From JAWPNA01 sp045402695 (GTDB lineage: Bacteria; Acidobacteriota; Polarisedimenticolia; JACPZX01; DASXTC01), in NCBI GenBank assembly GCA_045402695.1, contig JAWPNA010000016.1:1-21439 (forward strand): a DNA stretch of 21,439 bases, in the 5' to 3' direction. Both the position numbers and the translations under genes were made by a program. Below, in pieces: positions 1 to 8,986 of the stretch (the first letter of the stretch is position 1; each line of letters begins with the position of its first letter). The notes beneath the pieces are model-generated. The model was given only the letters and a program-made list of their open reading frames with translations, was not told where the DNA came from and searched no databases.

Positions 1-1
1 G

Positions 2-712
2 GTGGCCGCGCGGTACAACAATTTCTACGAGTTCACGACGGACAAGGAAGGCGTGGCGGCCCTGTCGGCCAAGTTCCCGTATCACCCGTGGCAGATCGAG
101 GTGGCCGGGATGGTGAAGAAGCCGAAGGTGTACGACATCGACGACCTGCTCAAGATGGTCCCGCTGGAGGAGCGGCTCTACAGGCACCGGTGTGTGGAGG
201 CCTGGGCCATGGCGGTGCCGTGGACCGGGTTTCCGCTGAAGGCTCTCATCGACAACGTGGAGCCGCTGTCATCCGCGAAGTTCGTGCGCCTCGTCAGCTT
301 CAAGAAGCCCGAGCTGGCCGCCGGCCAGTCGCTGCAGCCCTGGTACCCGTGGCCCTACTACGAGGGGCTCACGATGGCCGAGGCCACGCACGAGCTGGCC
401 TTCATGGCCACGGGCATCTACGGTCATCCGCTCCCGATGCAGCACGGCGCGCCGATCCGGCTGGCAACGCCCTGGAAGTACGGCTTCAAGAGCATCAAGT
501 CGATCGTGCGGATCGAGTTCATCGAGAAGCAGCCGCCCACGTTCTGGAACGACCTGGCGCCGACTGAGTACGATTTCGGGGCCAACGTGAACCCCGCCGT
601 GCCGCATCCTCGCTGGAGCCAAGCCAGCGAGCGCCTCATTGACACGGGAGTATCGGTCCCCACGCAGCTCTACAACGGGTACGGCGAGTTCGTCGCTCCC
701 CTGTACGCGTGA
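2..712 (+). CDS. msrP: Protein-methionine-sulfoxide reductase catalytic subunit MsrP, 5'-truncated
   Basis: MsrP (formerly YedY) is a periplasmic molybdopterin enzyme of the sulfite-oxidase fold that reduces methionine sulfoxide in envelope proteins, normally drawing electrons from the membrane haem protein MsrQ. The visible 236 residues align along their length with the E. coli protein from its YNNFYEF segment to the C-terminus. RHRCVEAWAM at residues 61-70 contains the molybdenum-ligating Cys (residue 64 here), and WKYGFKSIKSI and HPRWSQASER are family signatures. The GTG at base 2 is unlikely to be the real start: the family carries about 80-90 further N-terminal residues including a Tat signal, which must lie upstream of the window. 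No msrQ follows; the next gene is convergent and only 5 bp away, so msrQ is either upstream or elsewhere. Confidence 0.95.
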   Translation: MAARYNNFYEFTTDKEGVAALSAKFPYHPWQIEVAGMVKKPKVYDIDDLLKMVPLEERLYRHRCVEAWAMAVPWTGFPLKALIDNVEPLSSAKFVRLVSFKKPELAAGQSLQPWYPWPYYEGLTMAEATHELAFMATGIYGHPLPMQHGAPIRLATPWKYGFKSIKSIVRIEFIEKQPPTFWNDLAPTEYDFGANVNPAVPHPRWSQASERLIDTGVSVPTQLYNGYGEFVAPLYA

Positions 713-717
713 TCGCT

Positions 718-960
718 TCAGGCGGACAGGCGGGACCGCACGGCGTCAACGACCTTGCGCCCCGAGGGGAGCACGCCCAGGACGGCCAAGGCGCCCGCGT
801 CGATCACCATCTCTCCGTCCACCAGCACCTTAAACTCGCCGTAATGCCCGCGGACCATCTCGACTTCGGTGCGCAGCTCGCGACGAAGCCGCGCCGCCAC
901 ACGGGCGGCGTGCAGACCCGACAGTCAATAAGCGCAATAACGAACCACGATGCGCGCCAT
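718..960 (-). CDS. SelW/Rdx-family selenoprotein (in-frame UGA = Sec)
   Basis: The gene encodes 80 residues if the UGA at 927-925 is read as selenocysteine. The N-terminus, MARIVVRYCAYULSGLH, has C9-x-x-U12 after a beta strand, exactly where SelW/SelT/Rdx proteins (thioredoxin-like fold) carry CxxC or CxxU. After the UGA the same frame runs to a normal stop and encodes the family's second half: a helix (AARVAARLRREL), then GEFKVLVDGEMVID, matching the Rdx 'GxFxVxVDGxxV' strand pair, then a C-terminal helix. AGGAGG lies 8 nt before the ATG, and the ATG is 5 bp after the stop of the S9 peptidase gene, so the two are probably co-transcribed. A SECIS-like hairpin follows the UGA. The role is a thiol/selenol redox protein, partner unknown. 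A sequencing error or a Cys-to-stop pseudogene is the alternative, but the position of the UGA and the hairpin argue against it. SelA, SelB, SelC and SelD are not in the window. Confidence 0.85.
892..910 (-). promoter_or_regulatory. Candidate bacterial SECIS hairpin downstream of the Sec UGA
   Basis: On the minus strand, 14 nt after the UGA, CGCCGCC pairs perfectly with GGCGGCG around the 5-nt loop CGTGT. The second loop base is G, and 22 nt separate it from the UGA. Described bacterial SECIS rules (a small apical loop with a G in its first two positions, about 16-37 nt from the UGA) are met. In bacteria such an element recruits SelB with Sec-tRNA. The region is GC-rich, so some hairpins are expected by chance. 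Confidence 0.65.
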
Positions 961-965
961 GCCGC

Positions 966-3017
<2,052 letters not shown>

Positions 3018-3067
3018 CTCGGAACTCCTCCGGCAGGACGATGAATGATGAGGTCGCGTGAGCCTTC

Positions 3068-3096
3068 TTTCTATCCTGTGGGCGGCCTCGTGTCAA
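3068..3096 (-). promoter_or_regulatory. Candidate sigma-70-type promoter for the S9 peptidase-selenoprotein operon
   Basis: On the minus strand a perfect -35 hexamer TTGACA (3096-3091) is followed, after 17 nt, by TAGAAA (3073-3068), which matches 4 of 6 bases of the -10 consensus. It lies in the 99-bp gap upstream of the S9 gene and would give a leader of roughly 45 nt ending in a good GGAGGAG ribosome binding site. The upstream direct repeat overlaps the -35 box. Confidence 0.5.
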
Positions 3097-3120
3097 CCGG
3101 TCAACGACTCAACCGGTCAA
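3093..3120. repeat. 12-bp tandem direct repeat, possible operator
   Basis: TCAACCGGTCAA occurs twice (3093-3104 and 3109-3120), with a 16-bp period and a 4-bp gap. Each copy has the palindromic core ACCGGT. The copies span the stop codon of the DUF4824 gene and the -35 box of the candidate S9 promoter. Tandem sites spaced by about one and a half helical turns next to a -35 box suggest a regulator binding site, but no regulator is identifiable here. Confidence 0.4.
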
Positions 3121-4016
3121 TGATCCGGCTCGAGCGGCCGCACATCCACGACCCAAGGCTCGTACCGCCTCCCATACTGGAGTGTGGCCGCGTACCGGGG
3201 TTCGCGATCCTCCGGAGCAACGTAGGGCACGCTTATGGTTCGCTGCACGAGCTCCGCCTTCGGATCGGCCCTGACTTCGTCAAGGAATCTCCGCATGGCG
3301 CGCGGCACGTGCATCTCGCTGACCAGGATCTGCACGATCGAGCCGCGCACCTTGGCCGGCTTATCTGGAGCTGAACGGTTCTCGGGGACGTGCGTTTTGG
3401 GGATGAACAACAGCCGCACGAGAGCGGGCGCGATGATGATGTGTCCTTTGTCGGGATGTCGCGTTCGCAGGGCCGCGGGATCGTTGCCCACGTCGATCAA
3501 GAACAACCTCGACATCGTGCGCCTGGAGCGCTCGAGGCTGGTTCTGTCTTCCTCGAGGCTCTTCGCAGTCTCTTCGCGGCGCTCGACCTTGCGCGCTCGG
3601 TCGTCGATCTCCGCCTCCCGCGTCGCCAGCCATTCCTTCCAGGAGTCTCCATCGTGCTCCAGCACGGCGTAGGTCTCGCGGGTCAGCATCCTGCCATACC
3701 TGTCGGCGGCCTGGGGCTCCGTGACGGGGACGCTGCAGTCGAAGCCAAGCTCCTCGAGTTTCCTCTCGTCGAACCATTCCGGTCCCCCCACGTAACCATG
3801 ATCGGAGCCGCGGACGTTCCAGCGCAGACGCAGAGCGAGGCCGGTATTCTCGCTCCCGATGCGTTCTTCCCATTCGAACGGGAGACCCAGCTCTCTCTCG
3901 GTGAGCTCGATCCGCGCGTCGGGCTCGCCCGATCGGTTGCGCGCCACCCCCACGAGGATGAAGGCGTTGGTGGCCAGGACGATGACGATGAGGAGTATCA
4001 GGCCGGAGCGGTTCAT
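3117..4016 (-). CDS. DUF4824 family membrane-anchored protein
   Basis: This 299-residue protein has no known function. Residues 4-26 form one hydrophobic segment (signal anchor or uncleaved signal), followed by RNRSGEPDARIELTEREL, the conserved opening of DUF4824. The rest is predicted to lie outside the membrane, with a charged helical stretch at 124-165 (about EWLATREAEIDDRARKVERR) likely to be a short coiled coil. The frame is open far upstream, but that part is a shadow of the neighbouring gene. The ATG at 4016 is chosen because it overlaps the upstream DUF2157 stop as ATGA, which implies translational coupling and probably a shared complex or process with the DUF2157 protein. Confidence 0.82.
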   Translation of the reverse strand: MNRSGLILLIVIVLATNAFILVGVARNRSGEPDARIELTERELGLPFEWEERIGSENTGLALRLRWNVRGSDHGYVGGPEWFDERKLEELGFDCSVPVTEPQAADRYGRMLTRETYAVLEHDGDSWKEWLATREAEIDDRARKVERREETAKSLEEDRTSLERSRRTMSRLFLIDVGNDPAALRTRHPDKGHIIIAPALVRLLFIPKTHVPENRSAPDKPAKVRGSIVQILVSEMHVPRAMRRFLDEVRADPKAELVQRTISVPYVAPEDREPRYAATLQYGRRYEPWVVDVRPLEPDH

Positions 4017-5104
4017 GCGGCGGCCCTCGTGCTGAGCGCGCGCAGCTTCTTGAGGAGAACCAGGAATCCGATCGCCATGAGCCCGACGATCAGGAAGAAG
4101 AGGTACTTGGGCAACCAGTCCCACCACCAGTGGAAGAACTTGATGAGGAGCAGCACCACGAAAAAGGCGCTCCCCAGGTAGGTCACCTCGGGCCAGCGGC
4201 GCTTGATTCCGATCCCGATGCCGGCGCCCGCCGCGATGAATCCCACGATCTGATAGATGTGCTCGATGCGCTGGTCGGGCAGCATGAGGTAACTTCCTCC
4301 TCCCCAGTTGGCGAGGATCAGGATGGGCAGGAAGACGGCGAGCAAACCGAGCAGGCGGTAGATCAGCGGAAAGTCGTCGGGCCGTCGATGCCTGGCGACG
4401 AGCGGAAGCGCGAACAGGATCAGGCCCGGCAGGATGTAGTTTTCCGGCCGCTCGCCGAAATCGTCCCAGTAGAGGCCCTTCCACGTCCCGACGGTCGCGG
4501 ACATGTATCCCAGAAAACAGAGGATACCTCCGGCCAGCAGCAGGCGAAGTTGATACGTGTAGGCCAGGATGAAGGCGAAGGCCGCCCAGGGAAGCAAGGC
4601 GTTCTGCGTGGGTCTGATGTTGAAGATGGTGCCCAGGACGCTGATGTTCAGGACGAAGCAGGCAAGCGCCACCATAGCCGCAAGCGAGGCGAAGTACAGC
4701 GTCTTCTCACGGCGCGCGGCGAACTCGGTGGTGAGCACGGCGAGCAGCGGCGCCGCCACGAGCAAGGCGACCTGGACCGGCGTCGAGAACAGCCCCCAGA
4801 ATCTGTAGAAGAAGAAGTAGACCGCCGCGCAGATCGCCACCGCCCCCAGGAAGGAGACGATCCGCATCCCCCACGACATCTGCTTCTGCGTGTCGGAAAC
4901 GTCGATGTCGAACCGCCGCGCGAGACCCTGGAGAATCCGATCGTGATGGGCGTCCAGGCGGCGTCGTTCTTCCGGCGGCAGGGTGAGCACGTGGCCGTGC
5001 TCGAGATGGTCCAGCTCCTCCCGGAAGGCTCGGATCCGATCGGCGCGCGCCTGAGCCTCTCCCCGGCCGGGGGACTTTCCGGGCGGTTCGCTGTCCCGGG
5101 ACAT
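4013..5104 (-). CDS. DUF2157 domain-containing integral membrane protein
   Basis: This 363-residue protein has a soluble, charged N-terminal region (1-70, including the helical segment EELDHLEHGHVLTLPPEERRRL) followed by roughly ten hydrophobic segments from about residue 78 to the end (for example IVSFLGAVAICAAVYFFF and VALLVAAPLLAVLTTEF). This is the DUF2157 layout: an N-terminal soluble module followed by a multi-pass membrane domain. The function is unknown. The start at 5104 is preferred over an in-frame GTG at 5113 because AGAGG lies 8 nt upstream of this ATG and overlaps the region around the GTG. The gene lies 22 bp after the E1 stop and overlaps the DUF4824 start by 4 bp, so it is part of a minus-strand operon. 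Confidence 0.85.
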   Translation of the reverse strand: MSRDSEPPGKSPGRGEAQARADRIRAFREELDHLEHGHVLTLPPEERRRLDAHHDRILQGLARRFDIDVSDTQKQMSWGMRIVSFLGAVAICAAVYFFFYRFWGLFSTPVQVALLVAAPLLAVLTTEFAARREKTLYFASLAAMVALACFVLNISVLGTIFNIRPTQNALLPWAAFAFILAYTYQLRLLLAGGILCFLGYMSATVGTWKGLYWDDFGERPENYILPGLILFALPLVARHRRPDDFPLIYRLLGLLAVFLPILILANWGGGSYLMLPDQRIEHIYQIVGFIAAGAGIGIGIKRRWPEVTYLGSAFFVVLLLIKFFHWWWDWLPKYLFFLIVGLMAIGFLVLLKKLRALSTRAAA

Positions 5105-5126
5105 ACTGATCACCTCTTCAGGTTGC

Positions 5127-7166
5127 TCAGTACTTCGCCAGCTCGCGGATGGCGCCGGTGATCTCCCCCTGGGACGGCAGGACGTACGTCTCCTGCGACG
5201 GCGCGTATGCGACGAACGAGTCCTTCGCGCCGATGCGCCCGACGGGGCCGTCGAGGTGCTCGAACGCCTCGGAGGCGATGCGGGAGGCGACCTCGCCGCC
5301 GAACCCGCCTGTCATGATCGCCTCGTGCACGACGATTGCCTTGCCTGTCTTGCGCACGCTGGCCAGAACCAGCTCGACGTCCCACGGCACGATCGTGCGC
5401 AGATCGATCACCTCCGCGCTGATTCCCTCATCTTTCAGTGAATCGGCGGCGCGCTCGCAGCGCATGACACCGCTGCCCCACGTGACGGCGGTCACATCGG
5501 TGCCCTCCCGCGCAACGCGCCCCACCCCGAACGGCAGCAGGAAGTCCTCGTCGGGCTCCAATGACTTGGAGTAGACCTGACGGTAAAGCCCCTTGTGCTC
5601 GAGAAACAGCACCGGGTCATCCATGCGGCAGGCTGTCTTGATGAGTCCCTTCGCGTCCGACGCGTTGCTCGGATAGGCGATGTACCAGCCCGGCGTGTGT
5701 GCGTACAAAGTCTCGACGCACTGGCTGTGGAAGGGTCCGCCGCGGATGTACCCGCCCACGGCGATGCGCACCACCATCGGGCAGGACCAGACGCCGCCGC
5801 TTCGCCACCTCAGCGTGGGGATTTCATTGCGCATCTGCATGTAGCCGGGAAAGGAGTAGTCGCCGAACTGCATCTCCACGACCGGCCGGTAGCCGCCGAT
5901 GGCCATCCCCTGCGCCACGCCCACGATGCTCGCCTCGGCCAGGGGCGAGTTGGCGACGCGCCCCGGGAAGGCGGTGCCCAGGCCGCGCGTCACGCCGAAG
6001 ACGCCGCCTTTGGGATCGGCGACGTCCTCCCCCCACATCACGATCTTGGAATTGCGGGTCATCTCCTCGCGCAAGCCGCGGTTGATCGCCTCCACCATCG
6101 TGACCGGCTCCTTCGAGACGGTCGAGGGGGGGCGTGCCTCGGTGATCGGCTGGTGTGGAGAGAAGATGTGGCTCACCGCCGTCTCGGGGGCGGGGTCGGC
6201 GGCCAGGTCGGCCTCGTCGGCGGCGCGGTCCACTTCGGCCTTGATCTGCTCGTGCAGGCGCCGGATGTCGTCTTCCTTCAAGTAGCCTTTGTTGAGCAGC
6301 ACGCCCGCCGTGTGGGTCAGAGGGTCTTCCTTCAGGATGGCGTCGAGCTCCTCCTGGCTGCGGTACTTGGTCTGATCGTCGGAGGACGAGTGCGAGTCGA
6401 GACGCACGACGTGCGCCTCCACCAGCGCCGGCCGGCCGCCGCGGCGCATCTCGGCGATGAGAGGCCTCAGGTCGTTGTACATGTCGGTGAATCGCGTGCC
6501 GTCCACGTGGATGGCGCGCATGTGGAAGCCGCGCGAGATGTCCCCGACCTCCGAGCCGGTCTGGATCTCCTGCGGCACGCTGATGGCATAGCCGTTGTTC
6601 TGGATGAGGAAGAAGACGGGGAGCTGGTCGCGCACCGCCCAGTTGAGGGCCTCGAAGAACTCCCCCTCGCTGGTGGCGCCCTCTCCCGACGATACGTACA
6701 CGATCTCGTCGCGCCCATCGAGCTTGATGGCCCGGGCCATCCCCACCGCGGCGAGAAACTGCGTTCCGGTGCAGGCCGTCGGCGACACCACGCGCAGCTC
6801 CCGGCTGGAAAAGTGCTCGCTCATGTTGTGCCCGCCGCCGCAGGGGTCGCCCGCCTTCGATAGCATGTGCAGGAAGATGTCCTTGGTGGGCATGCCGAGG
6901 CCCACCATCAACGCCTTCTCGCGGTAGTAGGGGAAGAACCAATCCTTGCCCGGCCGCAACAGATAGCTCATCGCGATCTGGACCTTCTCGTGGCCGCGGG
7001 TGGAGGCGTGAAACGACACCTTGCCGGCGCGCACGAAGGTCTTGAGCCGATCCTCCACGTAGTAGACGTGAAGCATCTTCTTGAAGAGGTCCAGGAGGAT
7101 CTCTTTCGGGACCTCGCGTTCACTCGGTCGGATTGGCGTGACCTTCTCTTCGTAACGCTTGGCCAT
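5127..7166 (-). CDS. Branched-chain 2-oxoacid dehydrogenase E1, fused alpha and beta subunits
   Basis: This thiamine-diphosphate E1 decarboxylates a 2-oxoacid and transfers the acyl group to the lipoyl E2. Residues about 1-330 are the alpha part and about 355-679 the beta part, joined by a charged/Pro-rich linker, so a normally two-gene enzyme is one 679-residue chain. The ThDP motif is GEGATSEG (161-168) followed by NNGYAIS. GEG in place of GDG, and the segment HSSSDDQTKYRS, match branched-chain E1 alpha better than pyruvate E1. The beta part has the conserved NSPLAEASIVGVAQGMA and GGPFHSQ segments. GAGG lies 5 nt before the ATG at 7166; the frame extends 14 codons upstream without support. 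No E2 or E3 gene is in the window. The 2-oxoisovalerate specificity is inferred; a pyruvate or broad-range enzyme is possible. Confidence 0.88.
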   Translation of the reverse strand: MAKRYEEKVTPIRPSEREVPKEILLDLFKKMLHVYYVEDRLKTFVRAGKVSFHASTRGHEKVQIAMSYLLRPGKDWFFPYYREKALMVGLGMPTKDIFLHMLSKAGDPCGGGHNMSEHFSSRELRVVSPTACTGTQFLAAVGMARAIKLDGRDEIVYVSSGEGATSEGEFFEALNWAVRDQLPVFFLIQNNGYAISVPQEIQTGSEVGDISRGFHMRAIHVDGTRFTDMYNDLRPLIAEMRRGGRPALVEAHVVRLDSHSSSDDQTKYRSQEELDAILKEDPLTHTAGVLLNKGYLKEDDIRRLHEQIKAEVDRAADEADLAADPAPETAVSHIFSPHQPITEARPPSTVSKEPVTMVEAINRGLREEMTRNSKIVMWGEDVADPKGGVFGVTRGLGTAFPGRVANSPLAEASIVGVAQGMAIGGYRPVVEMQFGDYSFPGYMQMRNEIPTLRWRSGGVWSCPMVVRIAVGGYIRGGPFHSQCVETLYAHTPGWYIAYPSNASDAKGLIKTACRMDDPVLFLEHKGLYRQVYSKSLEPDEDFLLPFGVGRVAREGTDVTAVTWGSGVMRCERAADSLKDEGISAEVIDLRTIVPWDVELVLASVRKTGKAIVVHEAIMTGGFGGEVASRIASEAFEHLDGPVGRIGAKDSFVAYAPSQETYVLPSQGEITGAIRELAKY

Positions 7167-7212
7167 GATCACCTCGACGAAGCACTTATTCTGACACGTC
7201 CGGGACACCGCG

Positions 7213-8289
7213 TCATGTGCCGACGTCGAACCACTCGTCCCAACGGGCCACCACGCGCGAGGGCGCCAGCGCGGCGACCTGGTCGATCAGATCCAGTGAG
7301 ACGGCCGGCGGAGGCGGGACCAGCAGCCGCCCGAGCTTCGCGGCGAGCTGCTCCTCCGTGTCGAAGAGGTGCTCCTCGCGGCCCCCCACCATCTCGGGAT
7401 AGACGGCGCGCCGGGGCAGTAGGGGATGGCATCCCAGCCCGATCGCCTCGCGGACGGCCAGTCCGAAGAACTCGTGCCGGGCGGTGGAGACCACGACACG
7501 GCAGCGCGCCACCATCCTCAGGTAGTCGTCGCGCGACGGCAGGAAGCCCCAGTGCTCGATCCGGCCGGCCAGGTCACGCCGCGCCTCCGGAAAGCAGTCC
7601 GGCTGCTCGCGGAACGACTGGCCCAGCACCACCATCTTGAAGTTGAGGCCCGCGCGATCAAGCCGACGCATCACGCGGAAAAACGCCTCGGGGTCCTTGT
7701 CCACCTCCCATCGATGGTTCCAGAGCACGAGGGGCCGGCGCGGCTCCCGCGGGTCGGGCGCCGAAGGCAGATCCACCGGCACCCCCAGCACGTCGCTCCT
7801 CTGACGGATCCTCTCGGGGATGCCGTCCGGGCGCTGGTCGGGCATCCTCCCGAGCAGATCGGCCACCACTGAGAGGAACTCTTCGCGGTGGAAGGAGCTG
7901 TTGAAGACGACCTTGCTCGATGCCAGCGCCGTGTAGATGTTCATCAGGCCGAAGTGGAAGTCCCGCTCGTCTCCGGAAGGCAGCGGATAGGTGAGCTGAT
8001 TCTCGTGAAAGTAGGTGATGACGGGGAGCCGCGGCGGCAGAACATCGCGCACCAGCCCGAGCAGCTCGGGAAGGTTGAGCATGTCGGTGGCCACCAGCAT
8101 CTCGGGAGGGGTCAGGAGAGCTCGCAGGTCCTTCTCGAAGGCGAGGGCCGCCCCGCGCATCCGCCACTTCCACTTGCGCGGAGGCAGTGTCAGGAGAGTG
8201 ACCTGGTGCCGTGAGTGATCCCGAAGGGCGGTGGAGAGGGCGCCATGGCTCGGTCCATGGTACGGATCGAGAACCAGCACCCTGGCCAT
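7213..8289 (-). CDS. tRNA-queuosine alpha-mannosyltransferase homologue (GTDC1/QTMAN, DUF3524)
   Basis: This 358-residue GT-B glycosyltransferase matches animal GTDC1/QTMAN, the enzyme that adds mannose to queuosine in tRNA-Asp. The N-terminal DUF3524-type domain shows HGPSHGAL, LTLPPRKWKWRMRGAAL, DMLNLPEL, YFHENQLTYP (93-102), ERDFHFGLMN and FNSSFHREEFL. The C-terminal domain shows NHRWEVDKDPEAFF (191-204), HWGFLPSRDDY and STARHEFFGLAVREA, with an E-x7-E pair (Glu273/Glu281), then PLLPRRAVYPEM. These segments occur in the same order as in the human protein at a similar spacing. AAGG precedes the ATG, 5 bp after the stop of the beta-barrel gene. No signal peptide, so cytoplasmic. Whether the bacterial enzyme modifies Q-tRNA is an inference. 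No queuosine synthesis gene is nearby. Confidence 0.85.
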   Translation of the reverse strand: MARVLVLDPYHGPSHGALSTALRDHSRHQVTLLTLPPRKWKWRMRGAALAFEKDLRALLTPPEMLVATDMLNLPELLGLVRDVLPPRLPVITYFHENQLTYPLPSGDERDFHFGLMNIYTALASSKVVFNSSFHREEFLSVVADLLGRMPDQRPDGIPERIRQRSDVLGVPVDLPSAPDPREPRRPLVLWNHRWEVDKDPEAFFRVMRRLDRAGLNFKMVVLGQSFREQPDCFPEARRDLAGRIEHWGFLPSRDDYLRMVARCRVVVSTARHEFFGLAVREAIGLGCHPLLPRRAVYPEMVGGREEHLFDTEEQLAAKLGRLLVPPPPAVSLDLIDQVAALAPSRVVARWDEWFDVGT

Positions 8290-8294
8290 GATCC

Positions 8295-8843
8295 TTAGAA
8301 GTGGAACTTCGCGCCCACCGTGGCGGAGAAGAACGTGTCGGGACCGTCGCTCGAGAAACCGTGGAACAGCCCTTCCAACTTGATGGCCCAGTCCTTCTGC
8401 ACGAAGATGTCGAGGCCGCCGCCGCAGTTGATGCCGATCTCCGTATCCCCGTTGCCATTGACGCCGGGCCCGCTCGGGTCGGTGTTGTAAAAGCCGAGTC
8501 CGCCCGTCACGAAGGGCCGCAGAGATCCTTCCGGCCAGTAGTAGGCTGCGTTGGCGTTGAAGATGATGACATCCACGTCGGCCCTGCCGGCGTCGAAGTT
8601 GGTGAATCCGAGCAGGCCACGCCACGAGAGGCGGTCGGTCCAGTAGTATTCAAAGGTGCCGTCAAGCACCGGGTTGAGCCCGTCGAAGTCGTTGTCGAAC
8701 GCGTTGGTGAAACCGAGGTTGCCGCTCACCGCCATGCTGCCCTTCTTGGTCGCATAGGGTGTCGTGCTCTGAGCCATCGCGCAGAGCGGTGACAGCAGAA
8801 GAATCAGCGCGGTCAAGGAACGTGTCTTCATCGTCCGGGTCAT
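8295..8843 (-). CDS. Outer-membrane beta-barrel protein
   Basis: This 182-residue protein has a signal peptide (SLTALILLLSPLCAMAQ, cleaved near residue 25) and a mature part of about 157 residues with alternating-hydrophobic strands and Gly/Asn-rich turns, for example GSMAVSGNLGFTN, GTFEYYWTDRLSWRGLLGF and AYYWPEGSLRPFVTGGLGFY. It ends GAKFHF: a C-terminal Phe with aromatic spacing, as required for BAM-dependent insertion. The size suits an eight-stranded OmpW/OmpA-like barrel. The start at 8843 is supported by GGAGG 6 nt upstream; an internal Met (8831) has none. Specific cargo or ligand cannot be told. It is the first gene of a probable operon with the QTMAN homologue. Confidence 0.85.
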   Translation of the reverse strand: MTRTMKTRSLTALILLLSPLCAMAQSTTPYATKKGSMAVSGNLGFTNAFDNDFDGLNPVLDGTFEYYWTDRLSWRGLLGFTNFDAGRADVDVIIFNANAAYYWPEGSLRPFVTGGLGFYNTDPSGPGVNGNGDTEIGINCGGGLDIFVQKDWAIKLEGLFHGFSSDGPDTFFSATVGAKFHF

Positions 8844-8956
8844 TCCAATCCTCCCAATATTCCACGAGAGAGTCGCGGCTCTTTCAGGTGCGGGTTCCTG
8901 ACGTGATGATCTGGCCGGAAGTCTGCGGGGCGTGGTGTCCTGGCGAAGGACGCTGC

Positions 8957-8986
8957 AATCTAGACGGGAGCGACGAGCGTTGTCAA
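8957..8986 (-). promoter_or_regulatory. Candidate sigma-70-type promoter for the beta-barrel gene
   Basis: On the minus strand TTGACA (8986-8981) is followed after 18 nt by TAGATT (8962-8957; 4 of 6 matches to TATAAT). The -35 box overlaps the stop codon of the pseudouridine synthase gene. Transcription would start near 8950, giving a leader of about 105 nt before the ATG at 8843. I see no recognisable riboswitch in that leader. Confidence 0.45.

Noticed and set aside
718..900. Separate 60-codon gene starting at the GTG at 900
   Set aside because: It would lack the redox motif and first beta strand of the Rdx domain, and that GTG lies within the hairpin with no ribosome binding site.
3117..4484. 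Extended 455-codon version of the DUF4824 gene
   Set aside because: The first 156 codons are an Arg/Pro/Ala-rich shadow of the DUF2157 gene; the conserved protein begins at the ATGA overlap at 4016.
4130..5161. Plus-strand open frame (343 codons) opposite the DUF2157 gene
   Set aside because: Highly charged antisense product of hydrophobic codons; no ribosome binding site or domain support.
5595..6863. Long plus-strand open frame (422 codons) opposite the fused E1 gene
   Set aside because: Shadow of the E1 gene; His/Arg/Val-rich low-information protein without a family match.
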